Shown one piece after another: positions 33,616 to 42,375 of a DNA stretch of 64,000 bases. The translations under genes and the position numbers were made by a program. Positions within the stretch are counted from its first letter, which is position 1, and each line of letters begins with the position of its first letter. The notes below the pieces were generated by a model, which was not told the DNA's origin, ran no database searches, and worked only from the letters and a program-made list of their open reading frames with translations. The stretch is taken from positions 33,886-97,885 of IMG/VR virus record IMGVR_UViG_3300047095_000666. The stretch is one strand, 5' to 3'. Origin of the DNA: a virus.

Positions 33616-34569
33616 ATGAAGAAATCGATTAGAGACACCTACGTCTACAAGGTATTGGACCTTGAGACGACCATCAAGAACTGTGGTGTGGTGAACTCCG
33701 ATCTCCAGAAGTACGCCCTGAAACCCGACGTCGTGGAGGCGATCCTGAACGAATTCAAGTTCAAGATCAGCTTCCCGGCCAAGGTCCGGGTGATCGAGGA
33801 GATCAAAGCAGGGCGCATCACCTTCGTCGATACCGAGCTGGTGAGCGCCCTTCCGACTTGGATGGTGAGCACGGACGGCATGTCGGTCAAGACTGCGGTC
33901 GTCAACCTCTTCGGCAAGATGAAGATCAAGGAAGACGGCACAGCGCAGTTCAACTCCAGAGAGATCTTCGCTCTGGCCGTGATCGCGCTGACCGTTCGAG
34001 ACTTCTACCAGAACGAGAAGAAGGTCACGTACAACCTAAACGTGACCAAGCTCGCGGTCAAGATCTACGAACGGATGATGTATCGGGTGCTCGACACCCT
34101 GTACTCTCTGGACGTCGGTCCCGAGTGGCTCCGGGCTTCGGTGCGGATGAACCTTCGCATGTTCTGCGCTGCGTACGTGATGGAGAAGCACTTCAACTCC
34201 GGCACGGACTACGACAACGTGTACAACTACATCCTTCAGGACATCCCGAGGTCCAAGGAGATCTTGACGAGAGCCAGCAACGACTCCGGCATGTCTATGG
34301 AGTGCTTCCAGAGTCTGCCAGCGTTCATCGAGTTCCTGACCAAGATGCACCCGATCCTGAAGGACCTCGACATCACCACGTTCCTCCGCAAGTACATCAT
34401 GATGTACGGCGAGCGGGCGCTGCTGATGATCGAGAACTACCACTACTTCTTGGCGTACATCTTCTCGGTGACCCTCAGCGGGAACATCATCAAGGACTTC
34501 GCGCTAGAGACTTCGGTGGGCAAGGAAGGCATTCAGCTGTACAACACTTACTTCGACCTGATGAAGTAA
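33616..34569 (+). CDS. Hypothetical protein in the virion gene run
   Basis: 317 residues, predicted mostly helical, moderately basic in the first third. No known motif. It follows the previous stop by 12 bases with GGCGAGATCA before the ATG and ends at a strong terminator. The neighbours suggest a morphogenesis or baseplate role, without direct evidence. Confidence 0.65.
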   Translation: MKKSIRDTYVYKVLDLETTIKNCGVVNSDLQKYALKPDVVEAILNEFKFKISFPAKVRVIEEIKAGRITFVDTELVSALPTWMVSTDGMSVKTAVVNLFGKMKIKEDGTAQFNSREIFALAVIALTVRDFYQNEKKVTYNLNVTKLAVKIYERMMYRVLDTLYSLDVGPEWLRASVRMNLRMFCAAYVMEKHFNSGTDYDNVYNYILQDIPRSKEILTRASNDSGMSMECFQSLPAFIEFLTKMHPILKDLDITTFLRKYIMMYGERALLMIENYHYFLAYIFSVTLSGNIIKDFALETSVGKEGIQLYNTYFDLMK

Positions 34570-34575
34570 GCGAGA

Positions 34576-34612
34576 GATACCGATAGGGGACGATCCCCTA
34601 TCGGTCTTCTTT
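34576..34612 (+). terminator. Rho-independent terminator
   Basis: 12-bp stem ACCGATAGGGGA (34579-34590) with 34594-34605 and a CTTCTTTTTT tail. Confidence 0.87.
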
Positions 34613-34678
34613 TTTCTTCCATGACGCATCCCGGTTCGGCATCCAACAGCGCCTTAGAATTACTATTGGAGTTTCCCT

Positions 34679-35113
34679 ATGTTCCAGCGAATTGGCGAGG
34701 CGATCGACGCCTTCCGCTTCAAACGCAAGATTAAGGCCGGGGGATCCCTGACCCCTCTGGAGGCCCTTAAAGTCGCCAGTAGCCCACGCCTTGCATCCGA
34801 AATCGAGTCGCTAGGGGTACCAGTCGTGGTCCACTTCCCGCCCAACGTGCTAGTCAGGGGGCTGGAGAACTTGGCGTTCGAGGGCTCGGTCCGAATCCAC
34901 TCGACAAGAAACATGATGATCTCGTCTGCATCGAGGCTCCACATCAACCCGAAGCGCGTGAAGCGCCTCCAGTCGATGTCGGCCAGAGAAATCGATGCCT
35001 ACGACACAGCCGTTCTCGAAGAGCAGAGAGCTAGAGAGACCGTGGTCCTCGGCAGCGACTCCGGCATCGGCGCGGTTCCCTGCAAGCAAGGAGACTGCGG
35101 ATGCCCGCAGTAG
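34679..35113 (+). CDS. Hypothetical protein upstream of and overlapping the PAAR gene
   Basis: 144 residues. A leucine-rich beta stretch in the centre (VPVVVHFPPNVLVRGLENL) is followed by a charged helix and a C-terminal tail with cysteines (PCKQGDCGCPQ). It overlaps the PAAR gene by 13 bases. The coupling suggests a PAAR loading factor or spike accessory protein, as an inference from position. Confidence 0.62.
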   Translation: MFQRIGEAIDAFRFKRKIKAGGSLTPLEALKVASSPRLASEIESLGVPVVVHFPPNVLVRGLENLAFEGSVRIHSTRNMMISSASRLHINPKRVKRLQSMSAREIDAYDTAVLEEQRARETVVLGSDSGIGAVPCKQGDCGCPQ

Positions 35114-35385
35114 TTAGGCTCGGAGACACCTGTACGGGGCACGGGTGCTTCGGTTCGAGAGCCAACGACCAAGGTTCCGGTGACACTTTCGTCAACGGAA
35201 TCCCAGCCCACAGACAAGACGACCACTGGATTACCCACTGCTGTGGGCCTCCGTGCCACGACTCGACACTGGCTTCCGGCTCCCCTGACACCTACGTCAA
35301 CGGGAAGCAGCTCGGAAGAGTAGGAGACCCGATCGCCTGCGGCAGCGCATGCGCCGTTGGCTCGGGCGACACATTCTGTAACTGA
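35101..35385 (+). CDS. PAAR-repeat spike tip protein
   Basis: 94 residues with the classic PAAR layout: VVRLGDTCTGHG at the start, repeated D-T-(F/Y)-VNG units, a central HQD/HWITHCCGPPCH segment and a terminal GSGDTFCN. His and Cys residues match the conserved metal-binding positions that sharpen PAAR cones. It would cap the beta-helical spike encoded at 23108. It has no effector extension. Preceded by AAGGAG within the overlapping gene. Confidence 0.93.
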   Translation: MPAVVRLGDTCTGHGCFGSRANDQGSGDTFVNGIPAHRQDDHWITHCCGPPCHDSTLASGSPDTYVNGKQLGRVGDPIACGSACAVGSGDTFCN

Positions 35386-35397
35386 AAGAGAAAAACC

Positions 35398-36018
35398 ATG
35401 ATGCAAGAAAACAAAGAACACATCGCACGGATCGCCAAGGTCTGCCACGAAGTCAACCGCGCCTTCTGTCTCGCTTACGGTGACACCTCCCAGCCAGCTT
35501 GGGCGGATGCCCCGGACTGGCAGAAGGAAAGCGCCATGAGCGGCGTCAAGTTCCACATCGCCAACCCGGAGGCAACCCCGGAGAACAGTCACGAGTGCTG
35601 GATGGAGCAGAAGCTGCGCGAAGGCTGGGCGTACGGCGAAGTCAAGGACCCGGAGAACAAGCGCCATCCGTGTCTTGTTCCCTACGAGAATCTGCCTCCC
35701 GAGCAGAAGGCCAAGGATTATCTCTTCCGTGCGGTGATCCACGCCATGCACACCACGACCGTCCTGATGGGGTCCGAGAACCACACCGGCTGGAAGCTGG
35801 AGGAAATCCTCGACCAGCTCGCGCAGGAAGTCGCCGCCAAGACCCTGAAGCTCAAGAACGACCAGAGCAACCTTGCTCGGTTCGTTGCAGGCAACAACGC
35901 CGTCATCGTCACGCACCTTGAGAACGCCGCAGCACTGCAACGTTCGTCTTACCAAGCACTCGATGCCCACAAGCCGAATCAGGGTCCTGCCGGGGAGCCG
36001 CGCATCGGAGGTGTCTGA
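35398..36018 (+). CDS. RyR-domain protein
   Basis: 206 residues. The segment from about 8 to 118 matches the RyR domain found in phages and prophages: IAKVCHEVNRAFCLAYGD, then QPAWADAPDWQKESA, then GVKFH, SHECWM and DYLFRAVIHA. In bacteria and phages its role is not settled; ligand binding is suspected from its relation to ryanodine receptor domains. The remaining C-terminus is helical and polar. It comes directly after the PAAR gene and overlaps the next small gene by one base. Confidence 0.88.
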   Translation: MMQENKEHIARIAKVCHEVNRAFCLAYGDTSQPAWADAPDWQKESAMSGVKFHIANPEATPENSHECWMEQKLREGWAYGEVKDPENKRHPCLVPYENLPPEQKAKDYLFRAVIHAMHTTTVLMGSENHTGWKLEEILDQLAQEVAAKTLKLKNDQSNLARFVAGNNAVIVTHLENAAALQRSSYQALDAHKPNQGPAGEPRIGGV

Positions 36019-36170
36019 TGACCGCGCTGCGAGCTTTTCTTGCTTGCTTCGGTCTCGACCTGCCTCTGCTGATTGCAGCCGTGAAGGATTTCATCTCGAA
36101 ACCTCCTCCTTGGACTCAGTTTCAACTTGAGCTCTCCTTCCTGTCGCAGCACCGCCGCAAGAGGAAGTAA
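36018..36170 (+). CDS. 50-residue peptide coupled to the RyR-domain gene
   Basis: The ATG overlaps the RyR-domain gene's stop (TGATG), so translation would be coupled. A short hydrophobic N-terminal stretch (LRAFLACFGLDLPLLIAAV) could be a membrane segment or signal-like helix, followed by a polar tail ending in HRRKRK. The stop is followed directly by a terminator. Function unknown; a small membrane peptide is likely. Confidence 0.55.
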   Translation: MTALRAFLACFGLDLPLLIAAVKDFISKPPPWTQFQLELSFLSQHRRKRK

Positions 36171-36212
36171 AAAAAAAACCCCCTACGGCCTTTCGGTCGT
36201 AGGGGGTTCTTT
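36168..36212. terminator. Bidirectional terminator
   Basis: 14-bp stem (36177-36190 with 36195-36208, one wobble pair) with a UUUC loop. An A run on the left gives U residues for the converging beta-subunit gene; CTTTAT follows on the right. Confidence 0.85.
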
Positions 36213-36213
36213 A

Positions 36214-38235
36214 TCAGACGATGATGTCCTCGATCTGGTCCAGCTGGTCCGACTCAAGCGTGATGCCCATGCCAGCGAAGAAGGAGCGGATCACCTGTGC
36301 TGCGTTGGTGATCATCTTCTCGCTCTTGCCGTCGCCCGCAACGCTGTCAATCCGGTCAGGATCGACGCGAAGCAGCTTCTGGAGCAGATTGCGCCGCTCG
36401 ATGTTGTGCGAGGAGTAGTGACGGAGGAAGTTGATCACACCACTCGCGCCGCCTTCTTGGTTCGCCAGCAGCAGCATGTTGAACAGCTCCTGCTCGCCGA
36501 AGCGGATGGGGCTGTTGTTGTGCGGAGCGGTTCCCTTCTTGTACATCTCGTTCGACTTGAACGGGACGTTGAGCAGGCTCACCTGACCGGCGGACCGGGC
36601 GGAGAACTTACCGATCGCCTCGTGGCGGAGCTTGATGAAGTAGAGCGACCCGAACACGAGCGGCTGCTCGATCCCGTCGAACTTCAGCTTCTCCACGCCG
36701 AAGTGGTTGTACAGCTCGATCATCTTCTCGGGGTTTGCGTTCTCGAAGAATGGAGGCTGATGGATCAGCAGACCATTCTCCCGGACGTCGGCGACGTATG
36801 CTGCGATGGCCTTGGCGTCGGTGCCGAGTCTCTCTTTCAGGAACTCGCCTTGGCCGGTGCCGATGATCTGGTAGAATTCCAGAATGTCGGACCAGAGACT
36901 GGCGACTCCCTTCTTGTCGTCCGGGTACTTCTTAACGATCTCGTCGGCGATGAAGTTCAGCTCGTGCTCGTACAGCTGCGAGATGTTGCAGCGACCGACG
37001 ACGCCGAGACTGTTCAGCACCACGTCAGGGATTTCCCCGGTGTCGGAAACGCGGGGCATCTCCTCATCGGGAAGGATCTTGGAGATGACGCCTTTGTTGC
37101 CTACCCGCCCGGTGATCTTGGAGCCGACCTTGAGGGGGACGGTTTCGCGGATCTTGAAGCGGATGATCGTGCCTTCGAACTCCGACTTGTCGTAGCTGAA
37201 TTTCTTGCCAGACAGGTAGTCGGTCGCCTTCTGGTACAGGAACCCGCAGTCGTCGCGGAGAGCGTACCCTTCAGCCTTGAAGCTCTCGATCGTCTCCTTG
37301 ATATCTTTGTACAGGTCCCGGCGAGAATCCAGCAGCGTCTTGATCGGCGCGTTGTACTCTTGCTTCAGCTCGTCTTCCGACAGGTTGGAGAAGATCTCGA
37401 TCGACTCGACCACGCCGTCAAAGTAGAACAGCGTGTCGTTGTTGACGTCCATCTGGCGGTCGTTCTCCTTGAAGTCCGTGAGGACCGTGGAGTAGTTGAT
37501 CCGGCGACGGGAACAGAGCACGCCGTTCTCGATCTCTTCGCCGACGTTCGGGAATGGCTTGTAGTTCGTCTTGTCGCCGTACAGGTTGACCAGAACGTCG
37601 TTGTTGTTTAGGGACACGATGGCCTCGTGGACCGCAGTGTGCCCGAGCTTCTTGGAACCCGTCTCGCTGATGATGATGCCGTCCTCGAAGGTCAGACCAT
37701 CCTTTGCTAGGAAGATCGTCTTCAGGTTGACGCCGTACTTCAGGTTCAGGTGCTCGTCGTACATGTTGTTGTGCGAGATGAGCGTCCCGGCCTCGACTTC
37801 GTCGCCCGGCTCGGTCTCCGGCATGACGAAGTTGTTGGCATAACCGTACGACTCGGTAAGACGAGTGGACGACGTGTGGCACACCACGTCCACAGTCTGA
37901 TCGTCGTACGCGAAGAACAGGTAGCGTTCGTTCTCGCCGAGCGCAATCTCGGCGATAAATGTGGCTTTCTCCTTGAGGGATACGTAACCCATCCCCTGAG
38001 AGTATTTGCCGATCTGGTTCTCGAAGCGAGTGAAGACTCGCGGCACTTCCCCACGGTCCAGCGTCAGAAACTGAGCGAGGTGGGAGATGAACATGTTGAG
38101 TCGACCGCCGTCGCACTTGTTGACGTTGGGCGTCAGCAGGTCTTCCCCGAGGAAGTAGTGCTTCGCCCTGCCGTCTTCGCGGACGTACTGGTCAGACTGA
38201 GTATCCGACTTTTTGACTGCTTTTTTCTTCGCCAT
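36214..38235 (-). CDS. RNA polymerase beta subunit, C-terminal part
   Basis: 673 residues matching the second half of bacterial beta. Landmarks: FEDGIIISE at 183-191 (beta FEDAIVISE), GRVGNKGVIS at 376-385 (beta GRHGNKGVIS), VVLNSLGVVGRCNISQL near 405-421, and a late LYFIKL followed by FSARSAG and RFGEQE, matching the KMHARSTG and GQRFGEME regions. The N-terminal half of beta (lobe and Rif region) is absent and must be encoded elsewhere. Split beta is a phiKZ-group feature. Start after AGGAGATATGG. The gene overlaps the upstream small gene by 44 bases. Confidence 0.93.
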   Translation of the reverse strand: MAKKKAVKKSDTQSDQYVREDGRAKHYFLGEDLLTPNVNKCDGGRLNMFISHLAQFLTLDRGEVPRVFTRFENQIGKYSQGMGYVSLKEKATFIAEIALGENERYLFFAYDDQTVDVVCHTSSTRLTESYGYANNFVMPETEPGDEVEAGTLISHNNMYDEHLNLKYGVNLKTIFLAKDGLTFEDGIIISETGSKKLGHTAVHEAIVSLNNNDVLVNLYGDKTNYKPFPNVGEEIENGVLCSRRRINYSTVLTDFKENDRQMDVNNDTLFYFDGVVESIEIFSNLSEDELKQEYNAPIKTLLDSRRDLYKDIKETIESFKAEGYALRDDCGFLYQKATDYLSGKKFSYDKSEFEGTIIRFKIRETVPLKVGSKITGRVGNKGVISKILPDEEMPRVSDTGEIPDVVLNSLGVVGRCNISQLYEHELNFIADEIVKKYPDDKKGVASLWSDILEFYQIIGTGQGEFLKERLGTDAKAIAAYVADVRENGLLIHQPPFFENANPEKMIELYNHFGVEKLKFDGIEQPLVFGSLYFIKLRHEAIGKFSARSAGQVSLLNVPFKSNEMYKKGTAPHNNSPIRFGEQELFNMLLLANQEGGASGVINFLRHYSSHNIERRNLLQKLLRVDPDRIDSVAGDGKSEKMITNAAQVIRSFFAGMGITLESDQLDQIEDIIV

Positions 38236-38542
38236 CCATATCTCCTATGCGGACGTGGTGTTTCTTGACAGGTGGTGCCGACTTGTTGACACGAATGATC
38301 GTGAAGGTCGGAGTGAATTCGCAAGGGATGTCGCCAGCTCTCAGGCCGTTCCCTTTTCTCCATGTTACCCGCTTCTTCTTGTGGTCGGCAGGAGTGCAGC
38401 CGACGACGTTGTGGACGAAACAGGGATTGGTGATGTACGACGTCTCAGTCTCCCGCAAAACCGGGATGACGTAGATCTCTAGGTTATCTGATGCCCGCCC
38501 GTCAGGGAACATTTCCCTGACTTCTAAGTACTTCTTGTTCAT
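38192..38542 (-). CDS. Hypothetical protein overlapping the RNA polymerase beta gene
   Basis: 116 residues with a beta-rich centre (IYVIPVLRE, then YITNPCFVHNVVG) and a basic patch near 55-68. Its last 44 bases overlap the start of the beta gene. The upstream ribosome site is weak (AAGAAA). No family recognised. It may be co-translated with the beta subunit. Confidence 0.58.
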   Translation of the reverse strand: MNKKYLEVREMFPDGRASDNLEIYVIPVLRETETSYITNPCFVHNVVGCTPADHKKKRVTWRKGNGLRAGDIPCEFTPTFTIIRVNKSAPPVKKHHVRIGDMDGEEKSSQKVGYSV

Positions 38543-38570
38543 TTTCTTATCGGACGCCTATGCGAGAGGA

Positions 38571-38604
38571 TCATGGACCCGTAGGCCCATGATCATCATA
38601 TATC
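38571..38604 (-). promoter_or_regulatory. Hairpin and GATATATGAT element between uvsX and the next gene
   Basis: Read on the minus strand, the uvsX stop is followed by GATATATGAT (38604-38595) and then a hairpin with GATCATGG/CCATGATC arms. There is no U tract. The element recurs in other intergenic regions and could be a promoter for the downstream genes. Confidence 0.4.
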
Positions 38605-39825
38605 TCAGTCTTCGAACTCTTCGTCCATGTCTTCCTTGGAGGACACGGCTTCCGACGAATCTGCGACCTTGGCATCGATGAAGTGGCCGAACTTCTCGGT
38701 CACGAGCTCATCGAAGCTTTCACGGAAGGTCTCGTTACCTGCGTAGGTCTTGGCGAACTCGCGCTGCGTGAAGCGGACGGTCTCCAGATTCGGCAGATTG
38801 AAGCCCTTCGAGCCGCCGCCCTTCAGGATGCTCTCTTCCTTGAAGTAATAGACGCTGGTGAAGGCGTCGTCGAAGCCGCGCTTGGAGTGGTACACCAGCG
38901 GCAGCGTCAGGGCGTTGTAGCCGGAGCGGGACTTCAGGATGCGGCAGTTCACGACGCGGCCTTGGAAGTAGAAGTCCTTGTCGTCCTTGAACTCCTTGCC
39001 AGCGGTCAGCTTGAACAGGTAGGACGACATGAAGATGAACTTGTTGCCGCCGCTGATGGACTCGTCGTCGCCCAGACCCGGCAGCTGGACCTTGCGCGGG
39101 GCATAGGGATTGATCGAGATCTTGGTGCCGATGTGGCCAACGGCGAGGATCGTGATGTTGTAGGCTTCGAGGAAGTGCTCGATGGAGGTCAGGAACGCGC
39201 CGTTCGACTTGGCGATCTGAGCGGCCACCATGTTGTTGTCGAGTTCCTTGTTCTCCAGCAGTTCCTTGGAGCGCATCGCCGACACGGAGTCGATGATGAT
39301 GACGGTGGGCGGGAAGATCTTGACTTCTTTGCCTTCGAGGTCGAACCAGTCCACGAGGTCGTCCTTGGACAGCTCGCGCTTGGAGTCGACGATGTCGAAG
39401 ATGAACTTCTTCAGGAACTCCGCAGTCATGTCTTCTTGGTTGAAGATCGTGAAGCGGTCTTCGTACTCCTCGTCCGTGATGCCGCAGATGTTCTTGATGC
39501 GGCTGCGCGGGTCGGTCGAGGAACGCTCGAAGTCGGCGAGGATGACGTCGCCGTTCAGGTCCTTGGTCATCGCGTTGGCGATCTGGAGCATGAGGGTGGT
39601 CTTACCCGATTGGGAGTGGCCGACCGCCATGTGGATCTTGCCCATCGGGACGCCGATGTTGTAGTAGGTGTCGCCTTCGGCCACGTTGGTGGCGAGGGTG
39701 CCGCACTGGTAGTCCAGCAGGTTGATCCCTGTGGGGACGAACATGGTCTCGGCGACGGAGCCGGGAGTCTGCTTCTTCAGGACTGCCTTTTTGGTGTCTT
39801 TGATCTTCTTGCTGAGAATGCCCAT
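38605..39825 (-). CDS. uvsX: UvsX/RecA-like recombinase
   Basis: 406 residues. A RecA-fold core with Walker A GHSQSGKTT at 69-77, a Walker B-like VIIIDSVSAM strand near 174-183, and a VGHIGTKIS segment followed by SGGNKFIFMSS, as in T4 UvsX and other phage RecA homologs. It would form filaments on single-stranded DNA for strand exchange in recombination-dependent replication. The C-terminal tail is acidic (DMDEEFED), like RecA. Start after AAGGAAACAAA. It neighbours DHH phosphoesterase, RNase H and primase genes. Confidence 0.92.
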   Translation of the reverse strand: MGILSKKIKDTKKAVLKKQTPGSVAETMFVPTGINLLDYQCGTLATNVAEGDTYYNIGVPMGKIHMAVGHSQSGKTTLMLQIANAMTKDLNGDVILADFERSSTDPRSRIKNICGITDEEYEDRFTIFNQEDMTAEFLKKFIFDIVDSKRELSKDDLVDWFDLEGKEVKIFPPTVIIIDSVSAMRSKELLENKELDNNMVAAQIAKSNGAFLTSIEHFLEAYNITILAVGHIGTKISINPYAPRKVQLPGLGDDESISGGNKFIFMSSYLFKLTAGKEFKDDKDFYFQGRVVNCRILKSRSGYNALTLPLVYHSKRGFDDAFTSVYYFKEESILKGGGSKGFNLPNLETVRFTQREFAKTYAGNETFRESFDELVTEKFGHFIDAKVADSSEAVSSKEDMDEEFED

Positions 39826-39865
39826 TTTGTTTCCTTGAGAAGATGGCGGGTCTCCCCGCCATGAG

Positions 39866-40366
39866 TTAGCCCTTGATTTCGTCTAGCAGCTTGGAGACGT
39901 CGAGCTGCATCGGGTGCAGGTTGATCTTCATCAGAACGTTGCTCCAGTTCGGGTCGTCGTTGGTGCTGAAGATCTCCAGCGCCATGAGGAAGTCGCCGAA
40001 GCCGAGAGCTTTGCCGTTGCTGGTCACCGTCTTGTTGAAGACGTGTTCGAGGAAGCGATCGCCCTCGCCGGGTTGGTCGAGGCTGAAGGTGTCCTCGAAG
40101 ACCGAGGATGAACGTTCAAACTTCAGATCCGAGTTTTCGCTCTCCGAGTAGAACCCGAAGAAACGACGAGATACGCAGATCAGAGCCTTGTCTTTGAAGA
40201 GGGACTCGATCTGTTGCAGAGTTACTGCTTCCGGGACGACGACAGTGAACTGCAGTCCCATCTGGAAGAAGTGCTCGCGAACGCTCGGCGACAGCAACGG
40301 GGTGATCCGCTCGGCGATCATGCGCTTGAAGTCAATGACGCCGTCAGATTGATTTGAACCGGACAT
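39866..40366 (-). CDS. Hypothetical protein in the replication cluster
   Basis: 166 residues from the ATG at 40366 after GAAGGTGGAAAAA; a longer frame extends inside the upstream gene but lacks a ribosome site. Mixed alpha/beta. A phenylalanine-rich central part (SRRFFGFYSE) is notable. It overlaps the DHH gene end by 23 bases and precedes uvsX by 40 bases. No family recognised; a recombination accessory role is possible from position. Confidence 0.62.
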   Translation of the reverse strand: MSGSNQSDGVIDFKRMIAERITPLLSPSVREHFFQMGLQFTVVVPEAVTLQQIESLFKDKALICVSRRFFGFYSESENSDLKFERSSSVFEDTFSLDQPGEGDRFLEHVFNKTVTSNGKALGFGDFLMALEIFSTNDDPNWSNVLMKINLHPMQLDVSKLLDEIKG

Positions 40367-41393
40367 TTTTTCCACCTTCGATAATGTTTTGGATGTGAGA
40401 CAGGGAAGTTCTTCCGCCGGACGCAGCGTAGTGACCGCCTCCGTTGAAGTGTGCTTTCGCGATTTTAGAGACATCGCAATCTCCGTCGGGCTTGCTGCGA
40501 AGCCCGACTACTACATCGTTATTCCGATTGGAGAAACCCCAAATCAGGGCGAAATCGACTTTCTCCACAAGGGCATTTCCCAGCTCAGAGGTGAACATGG
40601 GACTCGCGTTGATCACGAGACCTTTGTATCCATCGATCTCGACCATCTTCAGGAAGTCGCCCTTCAGCTGGTCGATGTACTGGTCGTAGAGGCGGCACAT
40701 CGCCCATCCCTCATTGACGAACTTGGTGTAGCAGACCTCGCTCGTCCTGAATGAGTCGTAGAGCGAGTCGTACACGTCCATCTTGGTCGGGAGCGACATC
40801 AGGTTCATCATGAACGGACGCGTCTCCTTGTACTCCCAGCGCCACAGGTCGCGGTCTTGCACGAAGCGCACGACGTCGGGCATGATTTCCTTGTCGCCGA
40901 CGAAGTAGTTCCATGCCATCCCGGCACCGGAGTGGTCGTTGTCGAGTTCGATGTAGAACTTCTTCTCGACGAGCTGGGTGAATTCGATGGATTCGATCAA
41001 CTTCATGTAGAACTTCTTCTGGCAAACCTCCATGAACTGATCGTACTTGATCTTGCCGTCGAGGTAGTCGCGGATAAACCCGATCTCCTCGAAGGCAGTC
41101 TTGTGGTGATCCAGCAGCACCGTGTTCTTGGCGGTCTGGATGATCTTCCGCAGGCCCTTGATGGGGGAGAGCGAGAAGTCGACGATGTAGACAGTCTTTC
41201 CTTCGAGGTCCTCGACTCGGACGGGATTTTCGGCGTCCTCGATCAAGTCCTTCACAGAGTAGTCCACGTTGTAGCGCATGGGGATGCACTTGGTCTTCTC
41301 GTGGCCGAGGAACTTGGACGCCACCCACGCTGCGGTGAAGCCATCGTGGCACGGGCTGTGGTAGAGGACCACGTTTTCTTGTTCGATCATCAT
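40344..41393 (-). CDS. DHH-family phosphoesterase (NrnB-like)
   Basis: 349 residues. Motif I YHSPCHDGFTAAW near 11-23 (Asp17), motif II VDFSLS near 71, motif III LLDHHKTA at 93-100, and a C-terminal DHHA1-type NGGGHYAASGG. These are the metal-binding motifs of DHH nucleases such as NrnB and RecJ-related enzymes. A role in degrading short oligoribonucleotides or cyclic dinucleotides would fit. The size fits NrnB-like proteins rather than full RecJ. Start after TAGGAGCA. It shares an operon with the recombination genes. Confidence 0.87.
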   Translation of the reverse strand: MMIEQENVVLYHSPCHDGFTAAWVASKFLGHEKTKCIPMRYNVDYSVKDLIEDAENPVRVEDLEGKTVYIVDFSLSPIKGLRKIIQTAKNTVLLDHHKTAFEEIGFIRDYLDGKIKYDQFMEVCQKKFYMKLIESIEFTQLVEKKFYIELDNDHSGAGMAWNYFVGDKEIMPDVVRFVQDRDLWRWEYKETRPFMMNLMSLPTKMDVYDSLYDSFRTSEVCYTKFVNEGWAMCRLYDQYIDQLKGDFLKMVEIDGYKGLVINASPMFTSELGNALVEKVDFALIWGFSNRNNDVVVGLRSKPDGDCDVSKIAKAHFNGGGHYAASGGRTSLSHIQNIIEGGKNVRFKSI

Positions 41394-41402
41394 TGCTCCT
41401 AA

Positions 41403-41440
41403 AAGAAAGTGACCTTCGCTTCCGGGCGAAGGTCACTTAT
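41403..41440 (-). terminator. Rho-independent terminator after the RNase H gene
   Basis: Perfect 12-bp stem (41408-41419 with 41426-41437) followed on the minus strand by UUCUUUU. The DHH gene then begins at 41393. Confidence 0.82.
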
Positions 41441-41943
41441 CACGCAGCCACCAGTTCTTTGTTGAACGCGGCGCAATGCACCATCTTATCGATGCGGTTG
41501 TTGTACTCGGAGTCGCCGTGAGCCTTGACGTGGATGTAGCGAACCTTGTGCAGCTTCTCCTCGTTGGAGATGATCTCCTTGAAGAGTTCTTGGTTGGCGA
41601 CCGGGGATCCGTTAGTGGCGTACCAGATGCCCTTGACGGCCCGCTTTTTCCACTTCTCGACGTAGACGTTCAGGGACTCGACCAGCATCTTGCTGTCCGA
41701 GTAGACGTCCACTGTGACCTGAGACAGCTTGTCAGTCTCGGCGATGTCAACGATCGCCTTCAGACCGGCGTTCAGAGCCTTCATCTCCATCACGGAGATC
41801 GTGGTCTTCTCTTCGGTCTCCACGGTCTCGGACACCACGATGTCCTCCTCGCCGTGCTTCACGATGAGGATGAAACCGTACGCGCCTTTGCCGGTTTTCG
41901 CGTCGATGGAGCCATCCGTGTACAACTTGAAACGAGCTTTCAT
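41440..41943 (-). CDS. rnhA: Ribonuclease H (type 1)
   Basis: 167 residues. Catalytic acids in order: Asp10 in LYTDGS, Glu53 in VMEMKALN, Asp83 in VYSDSK, and a final Asp in NNRIDKMVH near 152. The conserved His near 139 (VKAHGDSEYN) is also present. The layout matches bacterial RNase H1, which removes RNA from RNA/DNA hybrids such as primers. Length is typical. Start after AAGGAGAAATCC, downstream of the primase genes. Confidence 0.93.
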   Translation of the reverse strand: MKARFKLYTDGSIDAKTGKGAYGFILIVKHGEEDIVVSETVETEEKTTISVMEMKALNAGLKAIVDIAETDKLSQVTVDVYSDSKMLVESLNVYVEKWKKRAVKGIWYATNGSPVANQELFKEIISNEEKLHKVRYIHVKAHGDSEYNNRIDKMVHCAAFNKELVAA

Positions 41944-41957
41944 TTTTGGATTTCTCC

Positions 41958-42374
41958 TTACATGCCGAGCATGGATTTGAACTCTGCCTCCATCCGAGCA
42001 AGCTTCGTCCGGGCTTCTTGGATCATAGCGTACTTGCGGAAGAGGGTGTTTTGCATGGCGATGATTGGATCGCGCAGTTGTGCGGGAACGGTCATTTCGT
42101 AGGGTGTATCGTCTTCCGCCCAGCGTCCGACGATTTTGTCGGACTGGACAGGCTCAGCCCGCCACGGGGAAGAGAGGATAGCGCCCAGAGAGTTGAGAGG
42201 GTTCGAACCGGCGTTCCCGTCCACGCCGAACACTCGCTTGTAAGGATCCTCTTGCTGTTCGAGGATCGACTGCGGGGCCTTCGGGATCGAGACCGGGGAA
42301 GGCGGAATCGCCTTCACGCCGGTCGCATGGTCCACGCTCGGTTCGTCTTGGTCGACGTCGTAGCTGATGCCCAT
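41958..42374 (-). CDS. Hypothetical protein
   Basis: 138 residues from the ATG at 42374, one base after the upstream stop, with AGGAC as ribosome site. The N-terminal half is Pro/Ser-rich and probably disordered; residues 95-138 look like a helical coil. No motif recognised. It lies between RNase H and primase in a replication operon. Confidence 0.64.
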   Translation of the reverse strand: MGISYDVDQDEPSVDHATGVKAIPPSPVSIPKAPQSILEQQEDPYKRVFGVDGNAGSNPLNSLGAILSSPWRAEPVQSDKIVGRWAEDDTPYEMTVPAQLRDPIIAMQNTLFRKYAMIQEARTKLARMEAEFKSMLGM

Positions 42375-42375
42375 A

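Noticed and set aside
36127-37611. 494-codon frame antisense to the RNA polymerase beta gene
   Set aside because: The minus-strand product has clear beta motifs; the antisense frame has no family features and starts inside a terminator.
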